This document shows, piece after piece, positions 33,500 to 42,843 of a stretch of DNA of 64,000 nucleotides. The translations under genes and the position numbers were made by a program. The notes beneath the pieces are model-generated. The model saw only the letters and a list, made by a program, of their open reading frames with translations, searched no databases and was not told where the DNA came from. Where the stretch lies: contig JBBDRW010000157.1 in assembly GCA_040905265.1 (NCBI GenBank), forward strand, positions 1-64,000, in the 5' to 3' direction. Each line of letters starts with the position of its first letter. Position 1 is the stretch's first letter. The DNA is from JBBDRW01 sp040905265. GTDB taxonomy: Bacteria; Bacteroidota; Rhodothermia; Balneolales; Balneolaceae.

Positions 33500-34951
33500 A
33501 TGAGCATCAGTTCCTTTGAGGACCTAGGCATCCGAACAGAAATCCTGGACTCTATACGAGATATGGGTTTTGAAGCGCCAACCCGTATACAGAGTACAGC
33601 TATTCCGAAAATACTTGAAGGCCGGGATATCGCCGGCCAGGCACAGACCGGAACCGGAAAGACAGCAGCATTTGCAATTCCGGTTCTGAACAAGATTGAT
33701 ACAGCTTCCGGAGATGTGCAGGCACTGATTCTCTGTCCGACCCGCGAACTGGCTGTCCAGGTTACCGGTGAGTTTATTAAGCTCTCCAGCCATATGGAGG
33801 GTGTTCACATCACTCCGGTCTATGGCGGACAACCGATCCAGAGACAGATCAAACAACTGAAACAGGGAACCCAGGTCGTAGCCGGTACTCCCGGACGAGT
33901 CATTGACCACCTGAAACGGGGGACACTGAATCTGGATAATCTGAAAATGGTTGTTCTGGATGAAGCGGACGAGATGTTGAATATGGGATTCCGCGACGAC
34001 ATCGAGACAATTCTCGGCTTTGCCAAATCCGGAGAGAAGAGGCAGATTGTGATGTTTTCGGCGACAATTTCCTCACAGATCAAGAAAATTATGGGGAAGT
34101 GGTTTCACAATCCTGAGATGATCCGTATTGAGGGAGAAGCAGCCACGGCCGACGGAGTCGAGCAGTATCTTCTGGAAGTTCGGGATTCACTCCGAACAGA
34201 AGCGATCTGCAGGCTGATGGATATCAATGACTATAAGATGGCATTGATCTTCTGTAATACGAAAAGGAAGTGTGACAGCCTTGTCGGCGAGATGCAGTCT
34301 CGCGGATACTCCAGCGATGTACTTCACGGGGATTTGAATCAGAATCTTCGGAACAAAGTGATGGACAAGTTCAGGCGAGGCCAGGTGGATGTCCTGATTG
34401 CAACGGATGTGGCGGCCAGAGGGCTGGATGTGGACGATATCGACGTTGTTTTCAACTATGACATCCCTCAGGACCCTGAGTATTATGTCCACAGGATTGG
34501 CCGGACGGGACGTGCCGGCAGAAATGGGGCCGCTTATACATTTTCAGCAGGACGGAAGAAGAGCAGTATTCGCTATATTGAGAAACAGATCAAGACGAAA
34601 CTGAAAGTGATACCGATGCCATCGGCTCAGGAGGTGCAAAAGTCCCGGATCGACGCGATCGGCGTGGAGATGATAGAGACGCTTCAGAAAGGCGGGCTTC
34701 GACCGTTTATTGAACAGATTGAATCCCTGATTTCTGATCAATACACTCCGGTGGAAGCTGCAGCAGCACTTCTGAAAATGCGGCCGGATTCGCAGCTTGA
34801 AGCACCAGGTGAATCGAATCACTCATCTTCAGGGTCTCCATTCAATGGAAAGAAACAGAAGCGAAGAAGTGTACAGAAAGACCGCACGAAAGAGCCGTTT
34901 TACAAAGAGTTCAAACGGGGCGGCCGAAAGAATTCAAGAAAGAGAAGATAG
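33500..34951 (+). CDS. DEAD-box ATP-dependent RNA helicase
   Basis: A 483-residue RNA helicase of the CsdA/DeaD type. Motifs in order: Q motif region FEAPTRIQSTAIP, I AQTGTGKTAAFAIP, Ia PTRELAVQV, GTPGRVIDHL, II VLDEADEMLNMGF, III FSATIS, ALIFCNTKRKCDSL, VLHGDLNQ, V ATDVAARGLDVDDIDVVFNYD, VI HRIGRTGRAG. After the core comes an accessory segment and a lysine- and arginine-rich tail (KKQKRRSVQKDRTKE) that can bind RNA. It probably helps ribosome assembly and mRNA turnover, often at low temperature. The smc gene ends 21 bp away on the other strand. Confidence 0.93.
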   Translation: MSISSFEDLGIRTEILDSIRDMGFEAPTRIQSTAIPKILEGRDIAGQAQTGTGKTAAFAIPVLNKIDTASGDVQALILCPTRELAVQVTGEFIKLSSHMEGVHITPVYGGQPIQRQIKQLKQGTQVVAGTPGRVIDHLKRGTLNLDNLKMVVLDEADEMLNMGFRDDIETILGFAKSGEKRQIVMFSATISSQIKKIMGKWFHNPEMIRIEGEAATADGVEQYLLEVRDSLRTEAICRLMDINDYKMALIFCNTKRKCDSLVGEMQSRGYSSDVLHGDLNQNLRNKVMDKFRRGQVDVLIATDVAARGLDVDDIDVVFNYDIPQDPEYYVHRIGRTGRAGRNGAAYTFSAGRKKSSIRYIEKQIKTKLKVIPMPSAQEVQKSRIDAIGVEMIETLQKGGLRPFIEQIESLISDQYTPVEAAAALLKMRPDSQLEAPGESNHSSSGSPFNGKKQKRRSVQKDRTKEPFYKEFKRGGRKNSRKRR

Positions 34952-34972
34952 CGGGTTGGGCACCACGGTTGC

Positions 34973-37900
34973 TTACGCACCGGCCTCCCGGGTATCATCG
35001 AGCCGTACTCCGACCAGCCGGCTGACTCCGGTTTCGGGCATCGTTACGCCGTACATCATCTCCGCCTTGGACATGGTTTTCTTGTTGTGTGTGATGATGA
35101 TGAATTGCGTCTCCTTGCTGAATTTTCGAATCATGGAGGCAAATCGTTCAATATTGGCGTCGTCAAGCGGCGCGTCCACTTCGTCCAGGACACAGAAGGG
35201 GGAGGGTTTCACCAGGTAGATCGCAAAGAGCAGTGCAATTGCAGTCAGCGTCTTTTCACCACCCGAGAGTTGATTGATCCCGGAAGGGCGTTTCCCCCGT
35301 GGGTTTGCCTTGATTTCGATTTTTGCTTCCAGGGGATCTTCCGCCTCTTCATCGATGATCAGGTCACAATAGTCATCCTCTTCGAACAGTGAGTTAAAGA
35401 CCGTTTTGAAATTCTCACGGATCTTCACAAACGTCTCATTAAAGCGGCTGTTAGCCGTCTCATTAATCTCGTGAATAGTTTCACGAAGCTGGCTCTCCGC
35501 CTCCTCCAGATCCCCCATCTGCTCTTCCAGAAAATCGAGACGCTCTTTCTCCTCCTTAAACTCATCAATCGCCAGGGGGTTCACATCTCCGATCTGGTTC
35601 AGTTTTTGCCGAAGGGATGTGATTCTCTCTCTGGCAGCGTCCGGCTCCATCTCTTCAGGCAGAGTCTCTTCTACCTGCTTCATCAGGATTCCATAGGTCT
35701 CCCAAATATGGTCCGAAAGCTTTTGGGCCTGTAACTCAAATTTTTCTTTTGCCATGGTGAGGTGGTGAACGAGTTCGAGGTTCACCTCTTTACGCCGCCT
35801 CAGTTCCTTTAACTCCTTTTCCAACTCATGTATGGTTCCTCTCTGCGTGCTGCACGCCTCTTCCACACGTTTGGCCAGCTGCTCGGCGCCGGTTTTCTCC
35901 TCTTTTTTTTCGGCTAACCGATCCTCAATCTCCCCGATCTGTTTCTTATACTCCTCAATCCGCTTCCGGCTCTGTCCGGAGAGTTCTTCGCGGGATTCAA
36001 GCCGTTCTGTAATACTTGAGATTCCTGACTCCGCTCTCTTGACATCGCGTTCCAGGTTGTCAGCCTTGTTGCGGACATCCTGATGCTGCAATTGAGCTGA
36101 ATTGAACCGGTTCTGTGCAATGGTACGTTCCTCTTCAAGGTTCTGGAGCGCCTCTTTCTTTACGCTCTGCTGCTGTTCCAGATCGTCGATTTCCTGCCGA
36201 AGCTTTGACTGTTCCGGGGAGAGGGTTTTTAACTCTTCACGAGCTGTATCTTCACTGGCTGCAAGTGATGACCGGCGGTTTTTTAAATCTTCAATATTCT
36301 TCTGATAAACCTGAATACCGGACTGGATTCTGCTCTGTTGTTGCTCCCATTTTCGCAGCTCTTGTTCCGTTTCCCGATACTGTAATCGGAGCGATTCCAG
36401 ATCCAGAGCGTTTCGTTGAGCCTCCAGTTTTTCGAGTTGCTTCTGCTTTAGTTCCAGCTCTTTCCGGCGGTTGCCAAGCTCGGATTCAAGTTTGTCCAGC
36501 TTGTCCTTCAGTCCGAGGTGGACACCGGCCTGGTTGTTTTTGCTCCCGCTTCGGAGGAACTTGTGAGCGGTAATCAGCTCACCATCTTTGGTGACTGCGG
36601 CGCTGCCCCGGTCCTGTAGAAGCCTGCGGGCCTGAAATACATCTTCAGTGAGCAGGGTTGACCCGAGAAGAAGTTCAGCAAGCGGCCGGCAGGAGGGTTC
36701 GGTCTCGACAACGCTGAGAATGGAGTGTTTTTCACTCTCATAGCTCTCTTTGAGCTCGTTCAGGGGGATAAACGTAGCACGTCCCTGCTCATGTCTCTTC
36801 AACAGTTCTGAAGCTCGTACAGCCTCTTCAAGATTGGTCACGACCACGTAGTTGAGAGCGTCGCCAAGTGCGGCCTCAAGTGCGGGAGCATGCTCTTCGT
36901 CCGTATGAAAGAGATTCCCGACGATCTCCAGTTTTTCAAACGAGTCGTGATGATGTTCGATCAGGTATGCAACGCTTGATGGAAACAGATCCTTCGACTG
37001 TGCAAGCTCCTGCAGGAAGCGGATCTCGGACTGCTGGGAGTCGATGCTGCTTTTGATATCACGCAGCTCTTCCTGAATCTCTTCCCGCCGGGATTCCAGC
37101 TCGCTTTTTTTAGCAGAGGCATCGGCGAGCCGTTCTTCTTTCTCATCCCGTCTCTTTTTTACCTCTTCAAGAGCCTTCTCTGTCTCGGCCAGCTCCTTCT
37201 CCTGAACCCCGATCCGCTCTTCCAGGTCGGAAATGTCTCCCGCTATTCTGGAGAGGTCATCTTCTGTATTTTCGAGACGGGATTCGAGGCGTACCCGTTC
37301 CGTCTGCAGGTTTCCGAGTTTCGTTGCCAGGTCTCCCGACTGAATTTCCAGTTCATAGAGCTGGTGCCGCTCTCTGGTATACTGCTGCTGTACTTCTGTA
37401 TAGCGCTCTTTTGACTCTTTCAGGGACGTTTCTGACGTTTCTATCTCTTTGCTGAACGCATCCAGCTTTTTGATACTGTTATCCCTGAGTTCTTTCAGAT
37501 CGCCGAGGTCACTGCTGCTCTGGCGAATGTCCTCTTCGTACTGACGGATAACATTTTTTTCATTTTCAATCTTCTCCCGGGTGATCCGTAGTGTCGTCTC
37601 CATCTCTCGAATGGAGGAGAGTACCTGATCGAGCAGTCGCCGGGCTTCGGCCTGCTCCCTTTCTTTCTCCTGGAGTTGTGAACGGGCATGCCCGTCCTTC
37701 TCTTCCAGCTCTTCAAGGTTAGAAAGTATCTCACGTTTCTCTTTCTCTGCATTGGCGATTCGCTCCTGCAGAGGGTCCAGCTCGTTACGGATTTTGTCAA
37801 ATTCGTGTTTGTGCCACGCTTTGTCCAGGCTCTCGAGTTCCGTCCGCAGGGATTTTGCCCTGGAGGCTTTTTCAGCCTGTTGTTCGAGGTGCCGGGTTTT

Positions 37901-38500
37901 TTTGGATACCACGGCCCGTATATCTTCAACGCGCTGCAGATCTTTCCGTGTCTCATCCAGTTTCCGGAAGGTCTGTTTTCTTTTCTCCTTGTATCTTGTT
38001 ACCCCGGCCGCCTCTTCAAACAGACGCCTCCGGTCGTTATTCCGGTCATTCAGGATCTCTTCAACCATCTTCAGTTCGATCACAGAGTATGCATCAGAAC
38101 CCATCCCGGTATCCATAAAGAGATCCATGATATCCTTCAGGCGGCACGGTGAGTTGTTGATCAGATACTCGCTGTCTCCTGACCGGTAGAGCCTTCTTGT
38201 TATCGTCACTTCACTGTATTCTGTCGGGAGGATCCCCTTGTTGTTAACAAAGGTGAGCGATACTTCGGACATGCCGAGGGCCTTCTTTTTGGCAGTTCCG
38301 TTGAATATGACATTGCTCATGGAACTTGAGCGGAGAAGGGTGGGCCTCTGTTCTCCAAGGACCCATCGAAGGGCGTCTACAATGTTGGATTTACCACATC
38401 CATTGGGGCCAACTATGGCAGTGATTCCACTATCGAACTTAACCTTGGTCTTATAGGCAAAACTTTTAAACCCGTGCAGATCAAGTTCGGAGATGTACAT
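34973..38500 (-). CDS. smc: Chromosome segregation protein SMC
   Basis: A 1175-residue condensin ATPase. The N-terminal head has Walker A IVGPNGCGKSNIVDALRWVLG; long coiled coils (about 170-500 and 680-1010) flank a hinge (about 510-640, with DLFPSSVAYLIEHH and the domain ending near DGELITAHKFLRSG). The C-terminal head has NQLSGGEKTLTAIALLFAIY and Walker B PFCVLDEVDAPLDDANIERF. It folds as an antiparallel coil and organises the chromosome together with ScpAB. It is 5 bp after frr on the same strand and is the last gene of the pyrH-frr-smc run. Confidence 0.97.
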   Translation of the reverse strand: MYISELDLHGFKSFAYKTKVKFDSGITAIVGPNGCGKSNIVDALRWVLGEQRPTLLRSSSMSNVIFNGTAKKKALGMSEVSLTFVNNKGILPTEYSEVTITRRLYRSGDSEYLINNSPCRLKDIMDLFMDTGMGSDAYSVIELKMVEEILNDRNNDRRRLFEEAAGVTRYKEKRKQTFRKLDETRKDLQRVEDIRAVVSKKTRHLEQQAEKASRAKSLRTELESLDKAWHKHEFDKIRNELDPLQERIANAEKEKREILSNLEELEEKDGHARSQLQEKEREQAEARRLLDQVLSSIREMETTLRITREKIENEKNVIRQYEEDIRQSSSDLGDLKELRDNSIKKLDAFSKEIETSETSLKESKERYTEVQQQYTRERHQLYELEIQSGDLATKLGNLQTERVRLESRLENTEDDLSRIAGDISDLEERIGVQEKELAETEKALEEVKKRRDEKEERLADASAKKSELESRREEIQEELRDIKSSIDSQQSEIRFLQELAQSKDLFPSSVAYLIEHHHDSFEKLEIVGNLFHTDEEHAPALEAALGDALNYVVVTNLEEAVRASELLKRHEQGRATFIPLNELKESYESEKHSILSVVETEPSCRPLAELLLGSTLLTEDVFQARRLLQDRGSAAVTKDGELITAHKFLRSGSKNNQAGVHLGLKDKLDKLESELGNRRKELELKQKQLEKLEAQRNALDLESLRLQYRETEQELRKWEQQQSRIQSGIQVYQKNIEDLKNRRSSLAASEDTAREELKTLSPEQSKLRQEIDDLEQQQSVKKEALQNLEEERTIAQNRFNSAQLQHQDVRNKADNLERDVKRAESGISSITERLESREELSGQSRKRIEEYKKQIGEIEDRLAEKKEEKTGAEQLAKRVEEACSTQRGTIHELEKELKELRRRKEVNLELVHHLTMAKEKFELQAQKLSDHIWETYGILMKQVEETLPEEMEPDAARERITSLRQKLNQIGDVNPLAIDEFKEEKERLDFLEEQMGDLEEAESQLRETIHEINETANSRFNETFVKIRENFKTVFNSLFEEDDYCDLIIDEEAEDPLEAKIEIKANPRGKRPSGINQLSGGEKTLTAIALLFAIYLVKPSPFCVLDEVDAPLDDANIERFASMIRKFSKETQFIIITHNKKTMSKAEMMYGVTMPETGVSRLVGVRLDDTREAGA

Positions 38501-38505
38501 GGTTG

Positions 38506-39075
38506 TTAAACAGTCAGAATATCTTTCTCTTTCTGTTCGAGGAGTTTCTCAATGTCCGCAATGTGATTGTCTGTGATTGACTGGATCTTCTCTTCCGCTT
38601 CGTACTGGGAGTCTTCAGGAAGGGAGTGTTCCTTGACGGCTTTCTTGGCGTCGTCATTGGCAACACGTCGTGCGTTCCGGATACTGATCCGTGCCTCTTC
38701 AGCAATCTCGCGGGCATGTTTCACCAGGTCTTTCCGACGTTCTTCAGAGAGCATCGGAAGTGGAATTCGAATGAGGTTTCCATCATTCCCCGGGTTGAGG
38801 CCCAGGCCGGATGCCATAATCGCCTTTTCAATATCCTGTATGACCGATTTATCATAGGGATCCACTGTCAGGAGCCGGGCTTCCGGGGCGCTTACATTCG
38901 CAAGCTGATTCAGCGGCGTCTGGGAACCATAATAATCCACACGTACATTCTCCAGAAGTGCCGGTGATGCTTTTCCTGCACGGATATGTGAGAACTCCTT
39001 TTTACAAAACTGGACAGATTCTTTCATCGTGGAATCTGCACTGGATACAATACGTTGCAATTCTTCAGAGAGCAT
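38506..39075 (-). CDS. frr: Ribosome recycling factor
   Basis: A 189-residue factor that, with EF-G, splits post-termination ribosomes. The family signature is AGKASPALLENVRVDYYGSQ, then TPLNQLANVSAPEARLLTV, PYDKSVIQDIEKAI, SGLGLNPGNDGNLIRIPLP and LSEERRKDLVKHAREIAEEA. The length and the ATG at 39075 are normal. It lies between pyrH and smc and is probably cotranscribed with both. Confidence 0.97.
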   Translation of the reverse strand: MLSEELQRIVSSADSTMKESVQFCKKEFSHIRAGKASPALLENVRVDYYGSQTPLNQLANVSAPEARLLTVDPYDKSVIQDIEKAIMASGLGLNPGNDGNLIRIPLPMLSEERRKDLVKHAREIAEEARISIRNARRVANDDAKKAVKEHSLPEDSQYEAEEKIQSITDNHIADIEKLLEQKEKDILTV

Positions 39076-39152
39076 TTACCGGGAAGATTACGGGTTATCA
39101 GTTCAGGGTGTCCGGTTTCACAAGACACATCATCCTGAATAATGTAAGAAAT

Positions 39153-39878
39153 CTATTTCTCATCCCAAACAACGGTAGACCCGACTGCCTCCTCGGAACA
39201 GACCACACGTTTCAGGTTGCCCTTGATATTCATATTGAAAACAATAAACGGCGTCTGGTTTTCCCGGCAGAGTGTAAAGGCCGTGAGGTCCATGACCGAT
39301 AGTCTCCGGTTCAGGATCTCATCTCCGGTGATCACATCAAATTTTTCAGCATCAGGATTTTTCTCAGGGTCCGAGTCATAGATACCGTCAACCCGGGTCC
39401 CTTTCAGGATCACATCCGCTTCAATCTCGATTGCCCGCAGGGCAGAGGCCGTATCTGTAGTGAAGTATGGGTTCCCGGTTCCAGCTCCAAAGATGACGAC
39501 CCGACCTTTTTCAAGATGGCGTATGGCCCGCCGCCGGATGAATGGTTCTGCGACCTCCTCCATCCGGATTGCAGACATCAGCCGTGTCTGTACCCCTTTT
39601 CGTTCCAGTGCATCCTGAAGCGCCATACTGTTGATCATGGTTGCAAGCATTCCCATGTAGTCTCCCTGTACGCGATCCATCCCTTCGGTAGCTCCTTTGA
39701 CACCGCGAAAGATATTGCCGCCTCCGATTACGATGGAGATTTCAATGCCTTCCTGGTGGACCGCCTTGATTTCATCGGCATATTGAGTCAGGATGTTTCC
39801 ATCTATGCCATGTCCCTGTTCGCCCAACAGAGCTTCACCACTTAGTTTCAGGAGGATTCGCTTATAAAGTTTTGTCAC
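39153..39878 (-). CDS. pyrH: UMP kinase
   Basis: A 241-residue kinase converting UMP to UDP. It belongs to the amino-acid kinase fold: KRILLKLSGEALLGEQGHGID at the start, IVIGGGNIFRG, DYMGMLATMINSMALQDALE, RLMSAIRMEEVAEPFIRRRA, FGAGTGNPYFTTDTASALRA and the end FNMNIKGNLKRVV. The start codon is GTG at 39878; no ATG lies upstream in frame. It is the first gene of the pyrH-frr-smc run behind a terminator that separates it from tsf. Confidence 0.96.
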   Translation of the reverse strand: MTKLYKRILLKLSGEALLGEQGHGIDGNILTQYADEIKAVHQEGIEISIVIGGGNIFRGVKGATEGMDRVQGDYMGMLATMINSMALQDALERKGVQTRLMSAIRMEEVAEPFIRRRAIRHLEKGRVVIFGAGTGNPYFTTDTASALRAIEIEADVILKGTRVDGIYDSDPEKNPDAEKFDVITGDEILNRRLSVMDLTAFTLCRENQTPFIVFNMNIKGNLKRVVCSEEAVGSTVVWDEK

Positions 39879-39936
39879 TGTATTTCGTAAGGTTTTAAGG
39901 TGATATGGTTCTGAACTTTTGCCTGATTATAAATTA

Positions 39937-39970
39937 CAAAAAAAAAGGCTGCCGAATGGGCAGCCTTTTT
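39937..39970. terminator. Terminator between tsf and pyrH
   Basis: AGGCTGCC (39946-39953) pairs with GGCAGCCT (39959-39966) around a 5-base loop, with nine A on one side and five T on the other, so it can work in both directions. It lies after tsf and a palindromic repeat and before pyrH, splitting the usual rpsB-tsf-pyrH-frr order into two transcription units. Confidence 0.82.
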
Positions 39971-39989
39971 GGAATTTGAAAAATCACTC

Positions 39990-40058
39990 GTGTCGTGTCC
40001 ACCATGCGTTGCGGGGTAAAAGACCGATACTCGACCCTGCAAGAGGTTGGTTGACATG
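39990..40058. repeat. REP-like palindrome related to family A element ends
   Basis: About 70 bp: GTGTCGTGTCCACCATGCG on the left pairs imperfectly with GGTTGGTTGACATGAT on the right, and an inner stem TTGCGGGGT/ACCCTGCAA (40009-40017 with 40034-40042) has one G-T pair. It is placed right after the tsf stop and before the tsf-pyrH terminator. It may be a miniature of the 160-bp family A element. Confidence 0.65.
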
Positions 40059-40061
40059 ATA

Positions 40062-40892
40062 TTAACCTTCGCCGAGTTGAATTCGGTGAAAGTTTGAAAC
40101 GAGCGGCGCGTTATTTGCCTCCAGGTATTTTTGGACGCTAATTCCATTATCCTTGACAAACTTCTGTTCCAGAAGAACCCGTTCCTCGTAGAATCGCCGA
40201 AGTTTTCCCTGGGCAGCTTTTTCTGCGATCTCCGCAGGTTTTCCTTCATTGATCAGCTGCTCCTTGGCAATTTCCAGTTCTTTCTGGATGACAGAGTCGT
40301 CTACGTCTTCGCGCTTTACTGCAATCGGATTCATAGCAGCGATCTGCATGGCGATATCTTTGCCAATTTCCGCATCCTTCAATTCCCCTTCGAATTCAGC
40401 AAGAACGCAGAGCTGATTTCCGGGGTGGACATATTCGACAAAAGTTCCATCCGTCTTTGCGACAATGACCCGGTTGATTTCAATTTTTTCACCGATTTTA
40501 CCGACCATCGCTTTCAGGTGCTCATTGATGGTCAAATCTCCGACCTTCTGTTTCAGCAGCTCTTCAACGGTTGAAGTCTCATGCTGGTAAGCTGCATCCA
40601 GAAACTGACGGGTCTGATTCTGGAAATCGTCGTTTCGTGCAACAAAATCGGTTTCACAGTTGATCTCGATCGCAGCAGCTTGTTTGCCGTCTTCACTCAC
40701 TTTTGTAAAGACCAGGCCCTGGTTGGCCTCTCTGTCAGCACGCTTTTCAGATACTTTTTGCCCTTTTTTTCTGAGGATCTCTACAGCTTTGTCAAAATCA
40801 CCGTTAGATTCAGCGAGTGCTTTCTTGCAATCCATCATGCCGGCGCCGGTAATATCACGCAGTTTTTTTACATCTTTGGCACTAATACTCAT
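40062..40892 (-). CDS. tsf: Elongation factor Ts
   Basis: A 276-residue guanine-nucleotide exchange factor for EF-Tu. The UBA-like N-terminus KLRDITGAGMMDCKKALAE is diagnostic, as is the segment INCETDFVARNDDFQ and later EFEGELKDAEIGKDIAMQIAA and NPIAVKREDVD. The C-terminal helix motif VLLEQKFVKDNGISVQKYL is also present. It follows rpsB by 41 bp and is likely cotranscribed with it. Confidence 0.97.
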   Translation of the reverse strand: MSISAKDVKKLRDITGAGMMDCKKALAESNGDFDKAVEILRKKGQKVSEKRADREANQGLVFTKVSEDGKQAAAIEINCETDFVARNDDFQNQTRQFLDAAYQHETSTVEELLKQKVGDLTINEHLKAMVGKIGEKIEINRVIVAKTDGTFVEYVHPGNQLCVLAEFEGELKDAEIGKDIAMQIAAMNPIAVKREDVDDSVIQKELEIAKEQLINEGKPAEIAEKAAQGKLRRFYEERVLLEQKFVKDNGISVQKYLEANNAPLVSNFHRIQLGEG

Positions 40893-40933
40893 GGGTATAA
40901 CCTTTAAAATTGAATGTTTGGTCTGAAGAGGAG

Positions 40934-41839
40934 TTACTCTTCCTCGTCTTCCGGTGATGCATCATCTTCCGGTGACGCATCCAGTGGTTCAAGAGTCTCA
41001 CCGCTCTCTGTATCGGTATCTTTATCTTTTTTACGCCGTTTTCTGCGTCGGGTATTGACGGTGGCTTTTTCGCTTTTCCCCTCTTCCTGTTCACTTTCGC
41101 TCTTGGCCTCTTCTGCGGCCTGCTCCATCAATTCCTCTTCTTTGAGAGCTTCCCGTTCCGCGTTGCCTTCTATAATGGCATCTGCGACCAGAGACGTAAT
41201 CAGTTGTATGGTGCGGGCAGAGTCGTCATTGCAGGGAATGATATGGTCAGGTATATCCGGATCACTGTTGGTATCCACCATTGCAATAATCGGGATATTC
41301 AGTTTAACAGCTTCATTCACTGCGATATGTTCCTTAATCGTATCCACAACAAAAATGGCACCCGGAATGCGGCTCATGTTTGCAATACCGCCGAGTGTCT
41401 GTTCCAGCTTGGTCCGTTCTCGTTCAAGCATCAGCCCCTCTTTTTTCGTCAACTCCTCAAAGGTGCCGTCCTTGCTCATCCGGTCGATCTCTTCCATTCG
41501 AGAGATACTTTTTCGGACTGTGCTGAAGTTGGTAAGCATACCTCCGAGCCAGCGGTGGGCAACAAACGGCATTCCGGAACGGATCGCTTCGGTCCTGACG
41601 ATCTCCTGAGCCTGTTTCTTGGTGCCGACAAAAAGGATTGTCTTGCCTGCACGGGTCAGGTTGGCGACCTCTTCGAGTGCCTCGGCAAGCAGTTTCTCGG
41701 TTTTTTTAAGGTCAATGATGTGAATACCGTTGCGCTGCATGAAGATGTACTCTTTCATCTTCGGGTTCCAACGGCGTGTAAGGTGTCCAAAGTGGGCACC
41801 GGACTGTAACAATTCTTCTACTGTTGCTGCTTTTGACAT
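40934..41839 (-). CDS. rpsB: 30S ribosomal protein S2 with charged C-terminal tail
   Basis: Ribosomal protein S2: LLQSGAHFGHLTRRWNPKM, IIDLKKTEKLLAEA, FVGTKKQAQEIV, HRWLGGMLTNFSTVRKSI and VVDTIKEHIAVNEAVKLNIP. The family core ends near residue 235. About 65 further residues are low-complexity: an acidic glutamate/serine part, a basic RRRKRRKKDK block and an acidic end with the repeat DASPEDDASPEDEEE. Such a tail is absent from E. coli S2. It is the first gene of the rpsB-tsf pair. Confidence 0.96.
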   Translation of the reverse strand: MSKAATVEELLQSGAHFGHLTRRWNPKMKEYIFMQRNGIHIIDLKKTEKLLAEALEEVANLTRAGKTILFVGTKKQAQEIVRTEAIRSGMPFVAHRWLGGMLTNFSTVRKSISRMEEIDRMSKDGTFEELTKKEGLMLERERTKLEQTLGGIANMSRIPGAIFVVDTIKEHIAVNEAVKLNIPIIAMVDTNSDPDIPDHIIPCNDDSARTIQLITSLVADAIIEGNAEREALKEEELMEQAAEEAKSESEQEEGKSEKATVNTRRRKRRKKDKDTDTESGETLEPLDASPEDDASPEDEEE

Positions 41840-42003
41840 GTAACTATGTGATTATCGGTTGAGTTGGTCCGCTACACAGGTCTTCCTTCAGCACTAACTC
41901 CGATGAATTGGCCCCTGAAAGCTTCAGAGGACGTAATCATACGGAACACCCGGTGTGAAGTCGCTGTGTATGTGTGATTGTTATTGGTAAAACGAGTAAA
42001 TAC

Positions 42004-42390
42004 TTATCGCTTGGAGAACTGGAACTTCTTCCGCGCTTTGGGCTGGCCATATTTTTTCCGCTCGACCATCCGGTCATCACGGGTCAGCAGTCCATGCTTC
42101 TTCAGTACATCATGTACACCTTCGTTCTCTCCGTCCAGTGCACGGGCAATAGCCAGTTGAATCGCTCCCGCCTGCCCGGTGATGCCGCCGCCTCTGACAG
42201 TGATTTTGATATCATACTTGCCCTCCATCTCCGTGACACGAAGAGGCAGGCTGGCGACATTGATTCGCGCCTGTGTGGAGAAGAAATCTTTCAGATCTTT
42301 CCCGTTAACGAGGAAGTTTCCTGATCCCGGCTCGATGTAGAGGCGGGCTGTTGATGTTTTTCGTCTTCCTATATAATTCGCTTGAGCCAT
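42004..42390 (-). CDS. rpsI: 30S ribosomal protein S9
   Basis: The 128 residues begin with YIGRRKTSTARLYIEPGSGN and end with a basic tail RKKFQFSKR, the part of S9 that reaches the P-site tRNA. VRGGGITGQAGAIQLAIARAL and HGLLTRDDRMVERKKYGQPK are the family signature. It lies 9 bp after rplM, the usual order. Confidence 0.97.
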   Translation of the reverse strand: MAQANYIGRRKTSTARLYIEPGSGNFLVNGKDLKDFFSTQARINVASLPLRVTEMEGKYDIKITVRGGGITGQAGAIQLAIARALDGENEGVHDVLKKHGLLTRDDRMVERKKYGQPKARKKFQFSKR

Positions 42391-42399
42391 AAAACAGGA

Positions 42400-42843
42400 T
42401 TACAATTCTAACTTTTCAGGTTGTTGTGCTGTATGCGGATGAACGGCGCCGGCATAAATCTTGAGATTTGTCATCAGTTTCCGGCCGAGCCGATTTTTCG
42501 GGAGCATTCCCTTGACGGCATTGCGGACGAGCGATGTGGGGTCTTTCTTCAGCAGCGCCTCGGGTGTCGTAAAACTTTCGCTTCCGGTAAACCCGGTATG
42601 GTTAAAATGCTCTTTTTTGGTCATTTTGTTACCGGTCAACAGAACCTTTTCTGCATTGATGACCACGACATTGTCACCGGCATCCATATGAGGGGTAAAT
42701 TCCGGTTTGTGTTTCCCGCGAAGAATGGATGCAATACGGCTGCTGATCCGGCCCAGAGGTTGATTCTCTGCGTCTACCAGGATCCACTTCTTTTCGATAT
42801 CGCTCGGTTTGGCCGAGTAAGTTTTGTTACTGATCGTATTCAC
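42400..42843 (-). CDS. rplM: 50S ribosomal protein L13
   Basis: The 147 residues contain KWILVDAENQPLGRISSRIASIL, FTPHMDAGDNVVVINAEKV and the motif AVKGMLPKNRLGRKLMTNLK followed by YAGAVHPHTAQQPE. The start is GTG at 42843, directly upstream of a normal L13 N-terminus. It forms an operon with rpsI, as in most bacteria. Confidence 0.97.
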   Translation of the reverse strand: MNTISNKTYSAKPSDIEKKWILVDAENQPLGRISSRIASILRGKHKPEFTPHMDAGDNVVVINAEKVLLTGNKMTKKEHFNHTGFTGSESFTTPEALLKKDPTSLVRNAVKGMLPKNRLGRKLMTNLKIYAGAVHPHTAQQPEKLEL

